This document shows, piece by piece, positions 8,974-17,618 of a stretch of 64,000 bases of DNA. Position 1 is the stretch's first letter. Every line of letters begins with the position of its first letter. This DNA comes from NORP240 sp942492445 (lineage in GTDB: Bacteria; Pseudomonadota; Gammaproteobacteria; Pseudomonadales; Pseudohongiellaceae). The notes beneath the pieces are model-generated. The model was not told where the DNA came from, did not search any database, and was given only the letters and a program-made list of their open reading frames with translations. The stretch covers positions 69,724 through 133,723 of the forward strand of contig CALOEW010000033.1 in the NCBI GenBank assembly GCA_942492445.1. Direction: 5' to 3'. Position numbers and translations under genes: made by a program.

Positions 8974-9393
8974 TCAGGGGATCCTGGCCAACAGATCCAG
9001 CCAGGCCCGGGGTGCCCGCGTGACCTTGCCTGCGGTATCGGTCCAGACGTGGCGTGTGAAACCCTGAACAAGCCGTTTTCCGCTATTGCTCGACAGGAGT
9101 TCATAGGCGAATTTCAGCTGGCGACTGCGGGACTCTTCGACCCAGGTACGGATGATTACCACGTCGCCATAAGCGACACCCACCGAATAGCGCAGGTTGG
9201 CTTCTGTAACAGGCAGGCGGAATCCGCCCGCTTCAATGGCCGCGTAATTGCTGCCCAGGGTGCGCATGTAGTGACTGCGGCCTTCCTCAAAATACACCAG
9301 GTAGGCGGCATGATGAACCACGCCCATGGCGTCGGTCTCGGCGTAACGCACGTGAACCTCGGTTTCCACCACGTGCGGTTTGGAGTCTGACAT
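8974..9393 (-). CDS. Acyl-CoA thioesterase, YbgC/FadM (4-hydroxybenzoyl-CoA thioesterase) family
   Basis: A 139-residue single hotdog domain, the normal length of the family. The signature RYAETDAMGVVHHAAYLVYFEEGR is present in pieces: the catalytic Asp lies in ETDAMG, followed by HHAAY and the EEGR helix. It should hydrolyse acyl-CoA thioesters in the cytoplasm. It is not next to tol-pal genes, so it is more likely a FadM-like housekeeping enzyme than the Tol-associated YbgC. It reads toward the upstream hydrolase (convergent) and follows the tRNA-Gly gene on the same strand. Confidence 0.85.
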   Translation of the reverse strand: MSDSKPHVVETEVHVRYAETDAMGVVHHAAYLVYFEEGRSHYMRTLGSNYAAIEAGGFRLPVTEANLRYSVGVAYGDVVIIRTWVEESRSRQLKFAYELLSSNSGKRLVQGFTRHVWTDTAGKVTRAPRAWLDLLARIP

Positions 9394-9457
9394 GGGTTTC
9401 CTCGTCGGCGTTACGGAGAGGCCGGGAGCCCTGACGAAGGCGGCGTCACGGCAAAAA

Positions 9458-9533
9458 TGGAGCGGGCGACGAGATTCGAACTCGCGACAACTAGCTTGGG
9501 AAGCTAGGACTCTACCAACTGAGCTACACCCGC
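9458..9533 (-). tRNA. tRNA-Gly (anticodon CCC)
   Basis: Reading the minus strand gives a 76-nt cloverleaf: GCGGGTG / CGCCCGC acceptor arm, D-arm GCTCAGTTGG..GAGT, an anticodon stem CTAGC/GCTAG closing the loop TTCCCAA, and T-arm GCGAG-TTCGAAT-CTCGT. The CCA end is encoded. Anticodon CCC reads codon GGG. Discriminator and acceptor pairs match gammaproteobacterial tRNA-Gly. Confidence 0.95.
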
Positions 9534-9620
9534 TGTGAGTGTGACTGCCTGTGCAGGGATTGTAGCCGGCCGCTGCCTAAAACTGAATCGCTATTACACA
9601 ATCGGAGCCGGACGCGGCGA

Positions 9621-11024
9621 TCAGAAACTGTAGCGTTCCCCCTGGGCCGGCATTTTACATTCCATCCCGTGATCCCGCGCCAGCTTGTCAGCCAGGGTCT
9701 GCATGGCCTCTTCTTCACCGTGCACCAGAATTCGGTGCCTGGCGTCTTCAAACCGCGTCATCCAGTCTATCAGGCCCTGCTGGCCCGCATGGGCTGAAAA
9801 ACCGCCAAGGGTTTCAATGTTCGCCTTGACCGCGAACTCGTCGCCAAACATGCGGATTTTCTTGATTCCGTCGACCAGTAGCCGCCCCAGTGTTCCCCGG
9901 GCCTGGAACCCCACGAAAATGATCGTGTTGCCCGGGTGCCAGATCCGGTGCTTGAAGTGATGACGAATCCTTCCGCCGGTGCACATGCCGCTGCCGGCGA
10001 TCACCAGAGCACCCGACTCGATCTTGTTGATGGCCATGGACTCCTCCGGAGTGACACACAGATTCAACGTCGGCAGAAACTCTTCCAGGCAGCTGCGATT
10101 GGCGTCGCTCAGCTTCTTGACGTCGTCGCGATCCATGATCTGCAGCCAGCTGTCGTAAACATGGGTCACTTCGATGGCCATGGGGCTGTCCAGAAATACC
10201 TTCCAGTCGTCCAGTAGACCCTGGTGGTGCAAATCGCCCAGGTAGAAGATGAGTTCCTGGGCGCGGCCTACGGCAAACGAGGGGATGAAAACATTGCCAC
10301 CCCGCTTCCAGGTGGTGGCCAGAATCTCCTGCAACTCCTTGAGGGTGTTGACTTCATCGCGATGATCACGATCGCCATAGGTGCTTTCCATCAGCACCAG
10401 ATCCGCTTCCCTCAGTTCGGCAGGGTCGTTCATCAGAATACTGTTGCGCTTGCCGAGGTCCCCTGAAAATACCAGTTTACTGACCCTGGACTCCTCAACC
10501 AGGTCGAGCACAACGATGGATGACCCCAGAATATGGCCTGCGTCGTGGAACGTCAGGGTCGCCCGGTCACTGATGGAAATCGGTTTCCGGTAACGTTCGG
10601 TGCGACAAAGGGAGAATACCTTTTCTACATCCTGTTCCGTGTATTCGGCCGGCTCCGGCTCCATACCGCGCCGTTTCAGTTTCATGTTGTCCCGGTCCAG
10701 ATCGCGCTGGTAAAGTCCCAGGGCATCGTAGAGCAGAATACGGAGCAGATCCCGGGTGGCGGCAGTGCAATAGATGGGCCCATCGAATCCCTGGCTGACC
10801 AGTTTCGGCAGCAGTCCGCTGTGGTCCAGGTGCGCATGGGACAGAATTACGGCATCGAGAGTGGCCGGGTCGAACGGGAAATTATCCTGCCTGATACGCT
10901 CGGTGGCATCGCCCCCCTGGTGCATACCGCAATCGAGAATAAGCCGTCCGAATGCCTCGGATTCCAGCAGGTGGCAGGAGCCGGTCACTTCGCGCGCAGC
11001 ACCCAAAAATGTCAATGTGGCCAT
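9621..11024 (-). CDS. Metallo-beta-lactamase/beta-CASP RNA-processing exonuclease-like protein
   Basis: A 467-residue cytoplasmic protein. Order: metallo-beta-lactamase core with SHAHLDHSG (HxHxDH) at about 60, DAGHILGSS (His) and SGDLGKR (Asp); beta-CASP insert with SFAVGRAQE; then RMMBL-type C-terminus with GFQARGTLG, FSAHAGQQ and LVHGEEEAM. This is the CPSF-73/RNase J-like architecture found in many bacteria as a stand-alone nuclease. Its substrate here is RNA by family resemblance only. The ATG at 11024 is chosen because upstream codons in the same frame are translation of a heptanucleotide repeat (11095-11150). It is 87 nt from the tRNA gene, same strand. Confidence 0.85.
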   Translation of the reverse strand: MATLTFLGAAREVTGSCHLLESEAFGRLILDCGMHQGGDATERIRQDNFPFDPATLDAVILSHAHLDHSGLLPKLVSQGFDGPIYCTAATRDLLRILLYDALGLYQRDLDRDNMKLKRRGMEPEPAEYTEQDVEKVFSLCRTERYRKPISISDRATLTFHDAGHILGSSIVVLDLVEESRVSKLVFSGDLGKRNSILMNDPAELREADLVLMESTYGDRDHRDEVNTLKELQEILATTWKRGGNVFIPSFAVGRAQELIFYLGDLHHQGLLDDWKVFLDSPMAIEVTHVYDSWLQIMDRDDVKKLSDANRSCLEEFLPTLNLCVTPEESMAINKIESGALVIAGSGMCTGGRIRHHFKHRIWHPGNTIIFVGFQARGTLGRLLVDGIKKIRMFGDEFAVKANIETLGGFSAHAGQQGLIDWMTRFEDARHRILVHGEEEAMQTLADKLARDHGMECKMPAQGERYSF

Positions 11025-11094
11025 GTCTTGTTTTCCCTCGGTTTCGCAAGCGGCGAATGATAGCGAAACTTTCCGGCAGACGCACAGTCCCATG

Positions 11095-11150
11095 ACAACG
11101 GACAACGGACAACGGACAACGGACAACGGACAACGGACAACGGACAACGG
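11095..11150. repeat. Tandem heptanucleotide repeat, 8 copies of ACAACGG
   Basis: Exactly eight perfect copies of a 7-nt unit (56 nt) lie in the spacer between two minus-strand genes, 71 nt upstream of the nuclease start. Units of 7 are not codon-neutral, and no gene spans it. Such arrays change copy number easily by slippage and could alter promoter spacing. Confidence 0.9.
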
Positions 11151-11224
11151 ATTCCCCTGCGGGCGGGCATCTACATCACCGACATGAAACGAAGCCGCGG
11201 TCGAAGTGGCGGAAGAAAGAGTGT

Positions 11225-11959
11225 CTAGCGCCGGGCCAGCGTCGACTGGTAGGCCGGGTTCGACTCCATCAGGCTCAACAGCTCGCGCGGCCCCATGTAG
11301 GCGCTTGCCGGATTGGGTTCGGCGGCAGGGTCGACGCCGAAACTGGTGCGCAGAAACAGCGCATGATCGTAGCGTTGCCAGCCGAGGCCGTGATCGATGG
11401 TGCGCTGGTCGGTGTCGCGCTCAAAGCCGTTACGACAGCTGCTTAACTGACAGACGGCGTCGGCAAGGATACCGAAGAAAGAGCGGTCGAGGTAATAGAC
11501 GGTGTGGGCAAGTTCATGACCGATGACACCAGTCTGTGCGTTGAAGGGCTGGTTTTTCAGCAACAGTTCTTCCCGATTGCCGTCCCGCCGGGAATCGATA
11601 ACCACCAGGTAGGTGCGTCGGTCCGCAGAGCGGTGCAGGGTGGCCCAGTGGGGACGGGACGACAGCGGTATGGTCACATCGTCAACGATAAACTGTATGC
11701 GGGTATCACGCAGTTGCGGATAATGACTCAGCGCCAGCAGGGCCTGCAGTTCATAGCCCTCGGGGAGTTCCTTGTTGCGGCCGAATTCGGCCATTAATTG
11801 CCGGTAGCGCGGCAGTTGTTCGACTTCACTGTACTTCCGTACCACGTTCACCGGCAGGGACCGAGTTTTCTCCGCGCCCTGGGCCGGGTGCTCATTACCC
11901 GGCCAGAGCCAGGCCAGGGTGAGCAGGGCAGTAACGGCAATGACAGTTTGGTGGCGCAT
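11225..11959 (-). CDS. Secreted HExxH metallopeptidase-like protein
   Basis: A 244-residue exported protein with a signal peptide ending near AQGAEK. The central motif GVIGHELAHTVYYLDR is a zinc-binding HExxH helix. The third ligand is not certain; an acidic residue in FERDTDQRT is a candidate. A CxLSSC pair (CQLSSC) may form a disulfide. No better-defined family is recognised. It is monocistronic and divergent from the transglycosylase gene downstream in window coordinates, sharing a 169-bp spacer with it. Activity is inferred only from the motif. Confidence 0.7.
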   Translation of the reverse strand: MRHQTVIAVTALLTLAWLWPGNEHPAQGAEKTRSLPVNVVRKYSEVEQLPRYRQLMAEFGRNKELPEGYELQALLALSHYPQLRDTRIQFIVDDVTIPLSSRPHWATLHRSADRRTYLVVIDSRRDGNREELLLKNQPFNAQTGVIGHELAHTVYYLDRSFFGILADAVCQLSSCRNGFERDTDQRTIDHGLGWQRYDHALFLRTSFGVDPAAEPNPASAYMGPRELLSLMESNPAYQSTLARR

Positions 11960-12128
11960 TGGTCCATTCTAGTGATTAAGAGCCTGCTGGCAAGCTCTTC
12001 TGAGTGGCAACTAGCCCAGCGCGGTCCGTCCACTGCAGGGAGGAGCCGGTTGCACAGGATTTTTCCGGGCAGGCGTATGCGCTCGCTTTTCGTTCAAATC
12101 GGGACCGATTTGTTTTATCATTCCGCCG

Positions 12129-13313
12129 ATGAAATGGCCTATTCGATTCATCTTCCTGGTCCTGGTTGCGGTGCCTTCGCTGGCTGTTGCCCAGCAACAG
12201 TCCTTTGCACAATGGCTTGCCGGCCTGCGAGCCGAGGCGCTGGCCGAAGGAATCAGCGAAACAACTCTGGCCGCGGCCCTGGATGGACTGGAGCCAGTGG
12301 ACCGGGTGCTGGAACTGGACCGCAGTCAACCGGAGTTTGTACAGACCTTTACCCGCTACACAAACCTGCGCATTTCCCAGCAGCAGATCGACCGTGGGCG
12401 CGAACTGTTGCGGGAACACGCAGGGCTGCTGGACCGAGTTCAGCGCCGTTACGGGGTTCAGCCCCATTATCTGGTTTCTTTCTGGGCTCTGGAAAGCAAC
12501 TACGGTCGGGCGACGGGCGGGTTCACGGTCATTGAGGCGCTGGCGACGCTGGCTTATGACCCGCGCCGGGCTGATTTTTTCCGTCAGGAACTACTGACGG
12601 CGCTGCGAATTATCGATGAGGGTCACATTCCCGCGGACCGGATGACCGGTTCCTGGGCCGGAGCCATGGGGCAGTTGCAGTTCATGCCCTCGACTTTCGG
12701 TCGTTATGCTGTGGACGGCGACAATGACGGCCGTATCGACATCTGGAACAGTCTGCCCGATGTTTTTTATTCTGCGGCCAATTTTCTGTCGCAGTCAGGC
12801 TGGCGGGGCGACGAGCGATGGGGGCGGGAAGTCCGCTTGCCGGCAAACTTTGACTATTCCCTTTCGGGAACCGGTGTCCGCAAACCGCTGATCGAATGGC
12901 GCGAGATCGGTGTGACGCAGGTGAACGGTGCACCGCTTCCCCAGGTGGATATGGACGGCTCCATTGTGATTCCTGCCGGCGCGGAAGGCCCGGCGTTCCT
13001 GGTATACAATAATTACCGCACCACCCTGGTGTGGAATCGTTCGACGTTTTATGCGATCTCTGTCGGTCACCTGGCGGATCGGCTGGTTGGTGGGTTACCT
13101 ATCCGTCACATGCCCGAAAACGAGCAGGCACTGAGCCGCGACAATGTTCTGGAGCTGCAGAAACTTCTGAATGGAAAAGGCTTCGACGCCGGGGCCGTGG
13201 ACGGCATCCTGGGCGGCCAGACCCGCAGTGCCATTCGCGAGTATCAGCAGCAGCGGGGAGTTGCTCAGGATGGATACGCTTCCTTTGCGCTGCTGGAATC
13301 GTTGCGCAACTGA
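12129..13313 (+). CDS. Lytic murein transglycosylase, MltB-like, with peptidoglycan-binding domain
   Basis: A 394-residue exported enzyme that cleaves peptidoglycan glycan strands to 1,6-anhydro ends. The signal peptide is MKWPIRFIFLVLVAVPS to AVAQ; there is no lipobox Cys, so a soluble form is expected. The SLT_2/MltB domain (about 28-300) has the catalytic Glu in FWALESNYGR, the GAMGQLQFMPSTF helix and DGDNDGRIDIWN. A PG_binding_1 domain follows at the C-terminus (ELQKLLNGKGFDAG, DGILGGQTRSAIREYQQ). This matches the SltB/MltB-with-PGBD arrangement common in Pseudomonas relatives. Confidence 0.92.
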   Translation: MKWPIRFIFLVLVAVPSLAVAQQQSFAQWLAGLRAEALAEGISETTLAAALDGLEPVDRVLELDRSQPEFVQTFTRYTNLRISQQQIDRGRELLREHAGLLDRVQRRYGVQPHYLVSFWALESNYGRATGGFTVIEALATLAYDPRRADFFRQELLTALRIIDEGHIPADRMTGSWAGAMGQLQFMPSTFGRYAVDGDNDGRIDIWNSLPDVFYSAANFLSQSGWRGDERWGREVRLPANFDYSLSGTGVRKPLIEWREIGVTQVNGAPLPQVDMDGSIVIPAGAEGPAFLVYNNYRTTLVWNRSTFYAISVGHLADRLVGGLPIRHMPENEQALSRDNVLELQKLLNGKGFDAGAVDGILGGQTRSAIREYQQQRGVAQDGYASFALLESLRN

Positions 13314-13424
13314 TTGATCGGCGGGTTTTTTACCATTGTTCACAGAATACGCCAGCATCCGGAGCAACCACTGTTCCGCAGACTGTATTCCATCCAGGAC
13401 TATACTCACCCAGGGTAAGCTGCC

Positions 13425-14462
13425 ATGATTGAGCAGGATTCAACGACACTTCGACGCTATCGCCGGTTCGCCTGGGTAACCATAGCGGCGGTGTATTTTC
13501 TTATACTGGTGGGGGCAAGCGTGCGCGCCTCGGGAGCCGGAATGGGGTGCCCCGACTGGCCAACCTGTTTCGGGCAATGGATACCGCCTACCAGCGAAGC
13601 GCAGCTGCCGGCCAACTACCAGGAGATCTATGCCGAACTGGGTTATGCCGACAGTCGCTTCAACGTGGTTAAAACCTGGACGGAATACACCAACCGCCTG
13701 GTCGGGGTGACAATCGGATTGTTGATCTTCCTGACCGCCCTGTTTTCCTGGTCTTGCCGAAAACACGATCCATGGATCTTTCGGGCGTCCGTTGCTGCCT
13801 TCTTCATGGTGGGATTCCAGGGCTGGCTGGGGGCCAGGGTGGTGGCCTCAAACCTGCAGCCCGGCATGATTACACTGCACATGCTGATGGCGCTTGCCAT
13901 TGTTGCAGCCCTGTTGTTCGCGCTGGCCCAGTCGCGCCGTGGAATCATGGCATCTCAAAGCATTGCGGGTATCGATCCCCGCTTTGAGAAAGGGTTGTAC
14001 GTGGTTATTGTACTGGCCCTGGTGCAGATCAGTATGGGCACCCAGGTAAGGGAAATGACCGATATGATCAGTCGCGCCCAGGGCGAGGATTTGCGCTCCA
14101 GCTGGGTACAGTTCATGCCGTGGTTTTTTTATGTGCATCGGAGTTTCTCTGCCGTGGTGCTGGTCTCCAATCTGTGGCTGCTGTATCTGCTCTTCCGTTC
14201 ACTGGGGTGGCAGCACAGCCTGACACGATTCACCGTGGCATTGATTGCGGTGACCGGGCTCGCTGTCTTATCCGGTGCCACACTGGGCCATCTGGGTATG
14301 CCGGCCCTTGTACAGCCCACCCATCTGCTGGCGGCTTCGCTGTTGTTCGGTCTGCAGTTTCTTATCTGGATGGGCTACCGTCATTCCCGGGACGCCGATA
14401 AATCGGTACCTGATCGATCCCGGCCTGTGCCGGTCCGACCGTTTGCGCCGAACCCCGAGTGA
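13425..14462 (+). CDS. ctaA: Heme A synthase (COX15/CtaA family)
   Basis: A 345-residue integral membrane protein with about eight transmembrane helices. It converts heme O to heme A for aa3-type cytochrome oxidase. Visible marks: GASVRASGAGMGCPDWPTCFG with the two Cys of the first extracytoplasmic loop, EYTNRLVG with Glu and a heme-ligand-type context, the HMLMA helix His, and further His in the second half (YVHRSFS and QPTHLLA). The length suits the proteobacterial type. No other oxidase assembly gene (ctaB, coxG) is next to it, so the rest of the oxidase genes lie elsewhere. Confidence 0.92.
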   Translation: MIEQDSTTLRRYRRFAWVTIAAVYFLILVGASVRASGAGMGCPDWPTCFGQWIPPTSEAQLPANYQEIYAELGYADSRFNVVKTWTEYTNRLVGVTIGLLIFLTALFSWSCRKHDPWIFRASVAAFFMVGFQGWLGARVVASNLQPGMITLHMLMALAIVAALLFALAQSRRGIMASQSIAGIDPRFEKGLYVVIVLALVQISMGTQVREMTDMISRAQGEDLRSSWVQFMPWFFYVHRSFSAVVLVSNLWLLYLLFRSLGWQHSLTRFTVALIAVTGLAVLSGATLGHLGMPALVQPTHLLAASLLFGLQFLIWMGYRHSRDADKSVPDRSRPVPVRPFAPNPE

Positions 14463-14652
14463 CGCAATGAGAACGCTTCTTGGCTTTGCTGTGCGAACAG
14501 GCTAAGCTCTCGTCCCTCGGTTACCTGATTTCGGACAAAAACAAAAATAGCGATGGCACTGATACCCGGTCACAGGTAGTTCACAAGGCTGGTCCTCAGT
14601 TTTTTGAGCCGTAGGACGGTCTGGCAAAGAGACAAAGCTACGGGAAGCAACA

Positions 14653-15735
14653 TTGTCCGATCCAGTTCTGCTATTCACAATTCAGTTGATCGCCATCATG
14701 TCTGTCACCCTGCTGGCTATCGGCTACCTGAAGGCCGAGCCGCGTGCGGCGAGCGCCAGGGTCTTCGCTTTGCTCGCCAGTTTTGCCATTCTTTATGTGA
14801 TCAACGGCATGTCGGCGCCACACGTGGATCCTCTTTTCCGGATCGATCTTTCCCGCTGGGGCCTGCTGATCAACACCGCGATCGCAGGAATTCCCGGTCT
14901 GTTCATGATCTACAGTTTTCTGGTGTTTCAGGAGCAGCGGCAATTTCCGCTGGCACTGGGCATTCTGTTTGCCATACAGATCGTGCTCGAGGCCACCCTG
15001 TCCCTGGTAGGTGACACCGGTGCCCGTCTGGCACTGGGAGTACTGGCTACCATCCTTGACGTCATGCAGTTGCTGTTCGTGGGGTTTGCCATTTACTGGA
15101 CCGTGAAGGGGTGGCGGTCAGACCTGGTAGAGGACCGGCGCGCCCTTCGCTGGATGATAATTTCTCTCCAGGGGGCACTGATTTTCTTCGTGGTGCTGGT
15201 CGAAAACTTCCTGCTTGCCTACGGTTCCATCGATGCCGCACAGGCACAGTTGGTGCTGGTCTCGGCAATCGCGGTGCTGGTGACCGCCATGCTGATTGCT
15301 ACCATGCAGTTTGATTATGTCTCCCTCAGCAACGTCATCCGCAAAGTCAGTGTGCTGAAGGAGGATCAGGAAACGGAGAATGCGGCTGAATTCGATATCG
15401 AAACATTCAACCGCCAGTTCCGGGATGCCGGCCTTTACCGGGAAGCCGGTTTGACCATTGCCAGCCTGGCCAAAAAGCTCAGCCTACCGGAATACAGGCT
15501 GCGTACATTTATTCACAAGACCCTTGGTTACCGCAATTTCAATGCCATGCTGCACCAGTACCGGATAGGCGATGCCTGCGAAGCGCTGGCCGATCCGGAC
15601 AATCGCGGTGTGCCAGTTCTCACAATTGCACTCACAGTCGGCTATCAGTCCATTACCCCCTTCAACAATGCGTTTCGGGAAATTATGGGCGTAACACCCT
15701 CCGAGTTTCGCAAGCGCAGGTTGAACGGAGATTAG
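14653..15735 (+). CDS. Membrane-anchored AraC-family transcriptional regulator
   Basis: A 360-residue protein with about seven transmembrane segments in residues 5-220, followed by an AraC-type DNA-binding domain (about 255-358: LTIASLAKKLSLPEYRL, GYRNFNAMLHQYRI, LTIALTVGYQSITPFNNAF). Both helix-turn-helix units are present. Membrane AraC proteins sense a signal in the bilayer or periplasm and bind DNA directly. The TTG start follows GGGAAG. A short GC hairpin (about 15734-15750) lies right after the stop and may end the transcript. The two membrane-protein genes 241 nt downstream are the natural targets, but this is inference. Confidence 0.85.
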   Translation: MSDPVLLFTIQLIAIMSVTLLAIGYLKAEPRAASARVFALLASFAILYVINGMSAPHVDPLFRIDLSRWGLLINTAIAGIPGLFMIYSFLVFQEQRQFPLALGILFAIQIVLEATLSLVGDTGARLALGVLATILDVMQLLFVGFAIYWTVKGWRSDLVEDRRALRWMIISLQGALIFFVVLVENFLLAYGSIDAAQAQLVLVSAIAVLVTAMLIATMQFDYVSLSNVIRKVSVLKEDQETENAAEFDIETFNRQFRDAGLYREAGLTIASLAKKLSLPEYRLRTFIHKTLGYRNFNAMLHQYRIGDACEALADPDNRGVPVLTIALTVGYQSITPFNNAFREIMGVTPSEFRKRRLNGD

Positions 15736-15976
15736 GCCCGAACGGGCCTTCTCCTCGACTTTGCATGGAAGTGTGGATTTGAACACAGTGCTGGGGTATG
15801 CTTTCCAGTGGTGCCGGACCAGAGTTTGATCAATCTCAATGTCGAGTCTGCTTTTGCTGGTATGTTGCATCAGGCGAAATAAATAAAAGACGGAATAAAA
15901 ACAGGGTCGCCAGGTTAACCGCCTCCGGCAGGCCCACACTAATAATAAATCGAATCAGAAGGGGAGGTCACCCAGG

Positions 15977-16546
15977 GTGAACGAGCTGTTATACAACTTT
16001 GCCGTTTGGCTTGACACGCACGAGCTGAGTACCCGGCTGCACGAATCCTATTACATGTATAACTGGGTCGAGTCGACCCATGTTCTGACCCTGATGTTGA
16101 GTCTGGGTATGCTGTTTCTCATCGACCTGAGAATGATCGGGTTTGCCTTTACCAACGTCCCTGCCAGTGCTATCGCCAGGCGCCTGAACCTGCCCATGTT
16201 TGTCGGTTTCGGTATCATGGTGGTCACGGGTCTTGCCCTGTATTATGCGGTTCCGGTCAGAAATACCCAGAGCATCTGGTTCCGGGTGAAAGTGGTTCTG
16301 CTGATTGCCGCTGCAGTGAACGCCTTTCTGTTTCACCGCAACATGCTCAGGGCTGCCGGGGACTGGGATACCCAGGCCAAGGCGCCGCCCAACCTGAGGC
16401 TGGGGGCGACCCTGTCACTGGTTTTCTGGATGCTGGTTGTGATCTGCGGTCGGTTCATCGCCTACGACTGGTTTGATTGCGAATACACGCAGCCGGGAAT
16501 CATGCAGACAATGTCCGGGTGTGTACCGGGCCAGACCATCTATTAA
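15977..16546 (+). CDS. Integral membrane protein, DUF6644-like (first of a related pair)
   Basis: A 189-residue protein with about five transmembrane helices. It shares with the next gene the pattern WVESTHVLTLML...DLRMIGF: a Glu, a His three residues on, then Asp-x-Arg about 16 residues later, plus a GR-containing last helix (CGRFIAYDW). The conserved membrane His residues could bind heme or another cofactor, but no function is established. The GTG start has a GGGAGGT ribosome site. It sits 57 nt before its paralogue, very likely in one transcript. Confidence 0.75.
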   Translation: MNELLYNFAVWLDTHELSTRLHESYYMYNWVESTHVLTLMLSLGMLFLIDLRMIGFAFTNVPASAIARRLNLPMFVGFGIMVVTGLALYYAVPVRNTQSIWFRVKVVLLIAAAVNAFLFHRNMLRAAGDWDTQAKAPPNLRLGATLSLVFWMLVVICGRFIAYDWFDCEYTQPGIMQTMSGCVPGQTIY

Positions 16547-16603
16547 GAAATCCAAGCTGACCGGAGTCTTTAGCGGAATCCGGCACGGGTCAAGGAGTTA
16601 GCA

Positions 16604-17257
16604 ATGACAACAATTGCCGTATCATCAACTTTAGGGGCATATCGTCGTACCATTACGGTTGCCGCACTGGTGCTTGGCGCACTGATTTTCTCACTGGTGC
16701 CAATGTGGCCCGCCCAGGAATGTGTCAACGCCGGAGGAACCGACTGCCTGATTACTTTGAGACGCCATATCTGGGTCAATCTCTACGATTTTTTCCTGTG
16801 GATGGAAACCACGTGGTTTGGCGTCATCGGTAAGACCTGGGGCGCTGCCTTTGCCCTGGTAGAAGCCTTTCACCTGCTGGCCATGGCGCTGCTGGGCGGG
16901 GCTGTGTTCGTCGCCGATGCGAGATTGCTGGGAATAGGATTCAAGGAAGTCCCCGCCCAGGAAATCCTCGACAAGTCGCACAAAGTGTTTGTCTGGGCGC
17001 TGGGTGTGGTGCTTTTCACCGGCGTCTTCATGGCCTGTGGCGTGGCAGGCAAGATCTATTTTCTGCCGGTGTTCTGGTACAAGATGCTGGCCCTGGCAAC
17101 CGGAATTCTGTTCGTTTTCTTTATCAAGCGGCCACTGTTGGCACGGGGCCTGGAAAACCTGAGCCCCAACACAGTCAGGCTCATAGCCGTGTCATCGGTT
17201 CTGGTGTGGGTCACAGTGGCTGCCACCGGTCGCTGGATTGGATTCGCCGGAAGCTGA
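16604..17257 (+). CDS. Integral membrane protein, DUF6644-like (second of the pair)
   Basis: A 217-residue protein with about six transmembrane helices. It is a diverged paralogue of the preceding gene: LVEAFHLLAMALL...DARLLGIGF matches the E-x2-H and D-x-R pattern, and VAATGRWIGFAG matches the last helix. An extra N-terminal helix and a loop with two Cys (AQECVNAGGTDCL) are specific to this copy and may be disulfide-linked outside the membrane. The ATG follows AAGGAG at 7 nt. The 153-nt spacer to the small gene downstream holds no clear terminator, so the three genes may be co-transcribed. Confidence 0.75.
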   Translation: MTTIAVSSTLGAYRRTITVAALVLGALIFSLVPMWPAQECVNAGGTDCLITLRRHIWVNLYDFFLWMETTWFGVIGKTWGAAFALVEAFHLLAMALLGGAVFVADARLLGIGFKEVPAQEILDKSHKVFVWALGVVLFTGVFMACGVAGKIYFLPVFWYKMLALATGILFVFFIKRPLLARGLENLSPNTVRLIAVSSVLVWVTVAATGRWIGFAGS

Positions 17258-17410
17258 TCCACATTGTTGATCCTCCGGGGTCTGTGGAACTGGAAACTGA
17301 AACACTGCTTAATAAGAATTGAATGAACCAATCGACAACGTATTAATCACAGCAGTTGCTGTGAGTTGCCCGGAGTGGGCAGCCGGTTGATCGGTTAATC
17401 GGAGAACCTC

Positions 17411-17563
17411 ATGACTGAGCAAGGTAATACTGGAAACAAGCGCGACGATCTGGAGACGGCTGCCCTGGCCACCTCGGCAACCATCATTGTATTTTTCATT
17501 GTGTATTGGGCGGTTCAGATTGGTAGCACCTATTCACTGCTGGCCATGGCCTACGAGTGGTAG
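17411..17563 (+). CDS. Small single-helix membrane protein (50 residues)
   Basis: A short gene with a clean ATG, a GGAGAA ribosome site 6 nt upstream and a charged N-terminus (MTEQGNTGNKRDDLETA). One transmembrane helix follows (TIIVFFIVYWAVQIG), ending in AYEW. It lies in the same direction and 153 nt after the paired membrane proteins. Size and shape resemble small accessory subunits of membrane complexes such as cytochrome oxidase, but no family match can be claimed. Confidence 0.65.
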   Translation: MTEQGNTGNKRDDLETAALATSATIIVFFIVYWAVQIGSTYSLLAMAYEW

Positions 17564-17618
17564 CCATTGTGGCAAGTCGGGAAGCGCCGAGCGGAAACCT
17601 GCCGGATCTTTCCGTGTG

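Noticed and set aside
11095..11150. CRISPR-like array
   Set aside because: Units are 7 nt and directly adjacent without spacers, so it is a simple tandem repeat.
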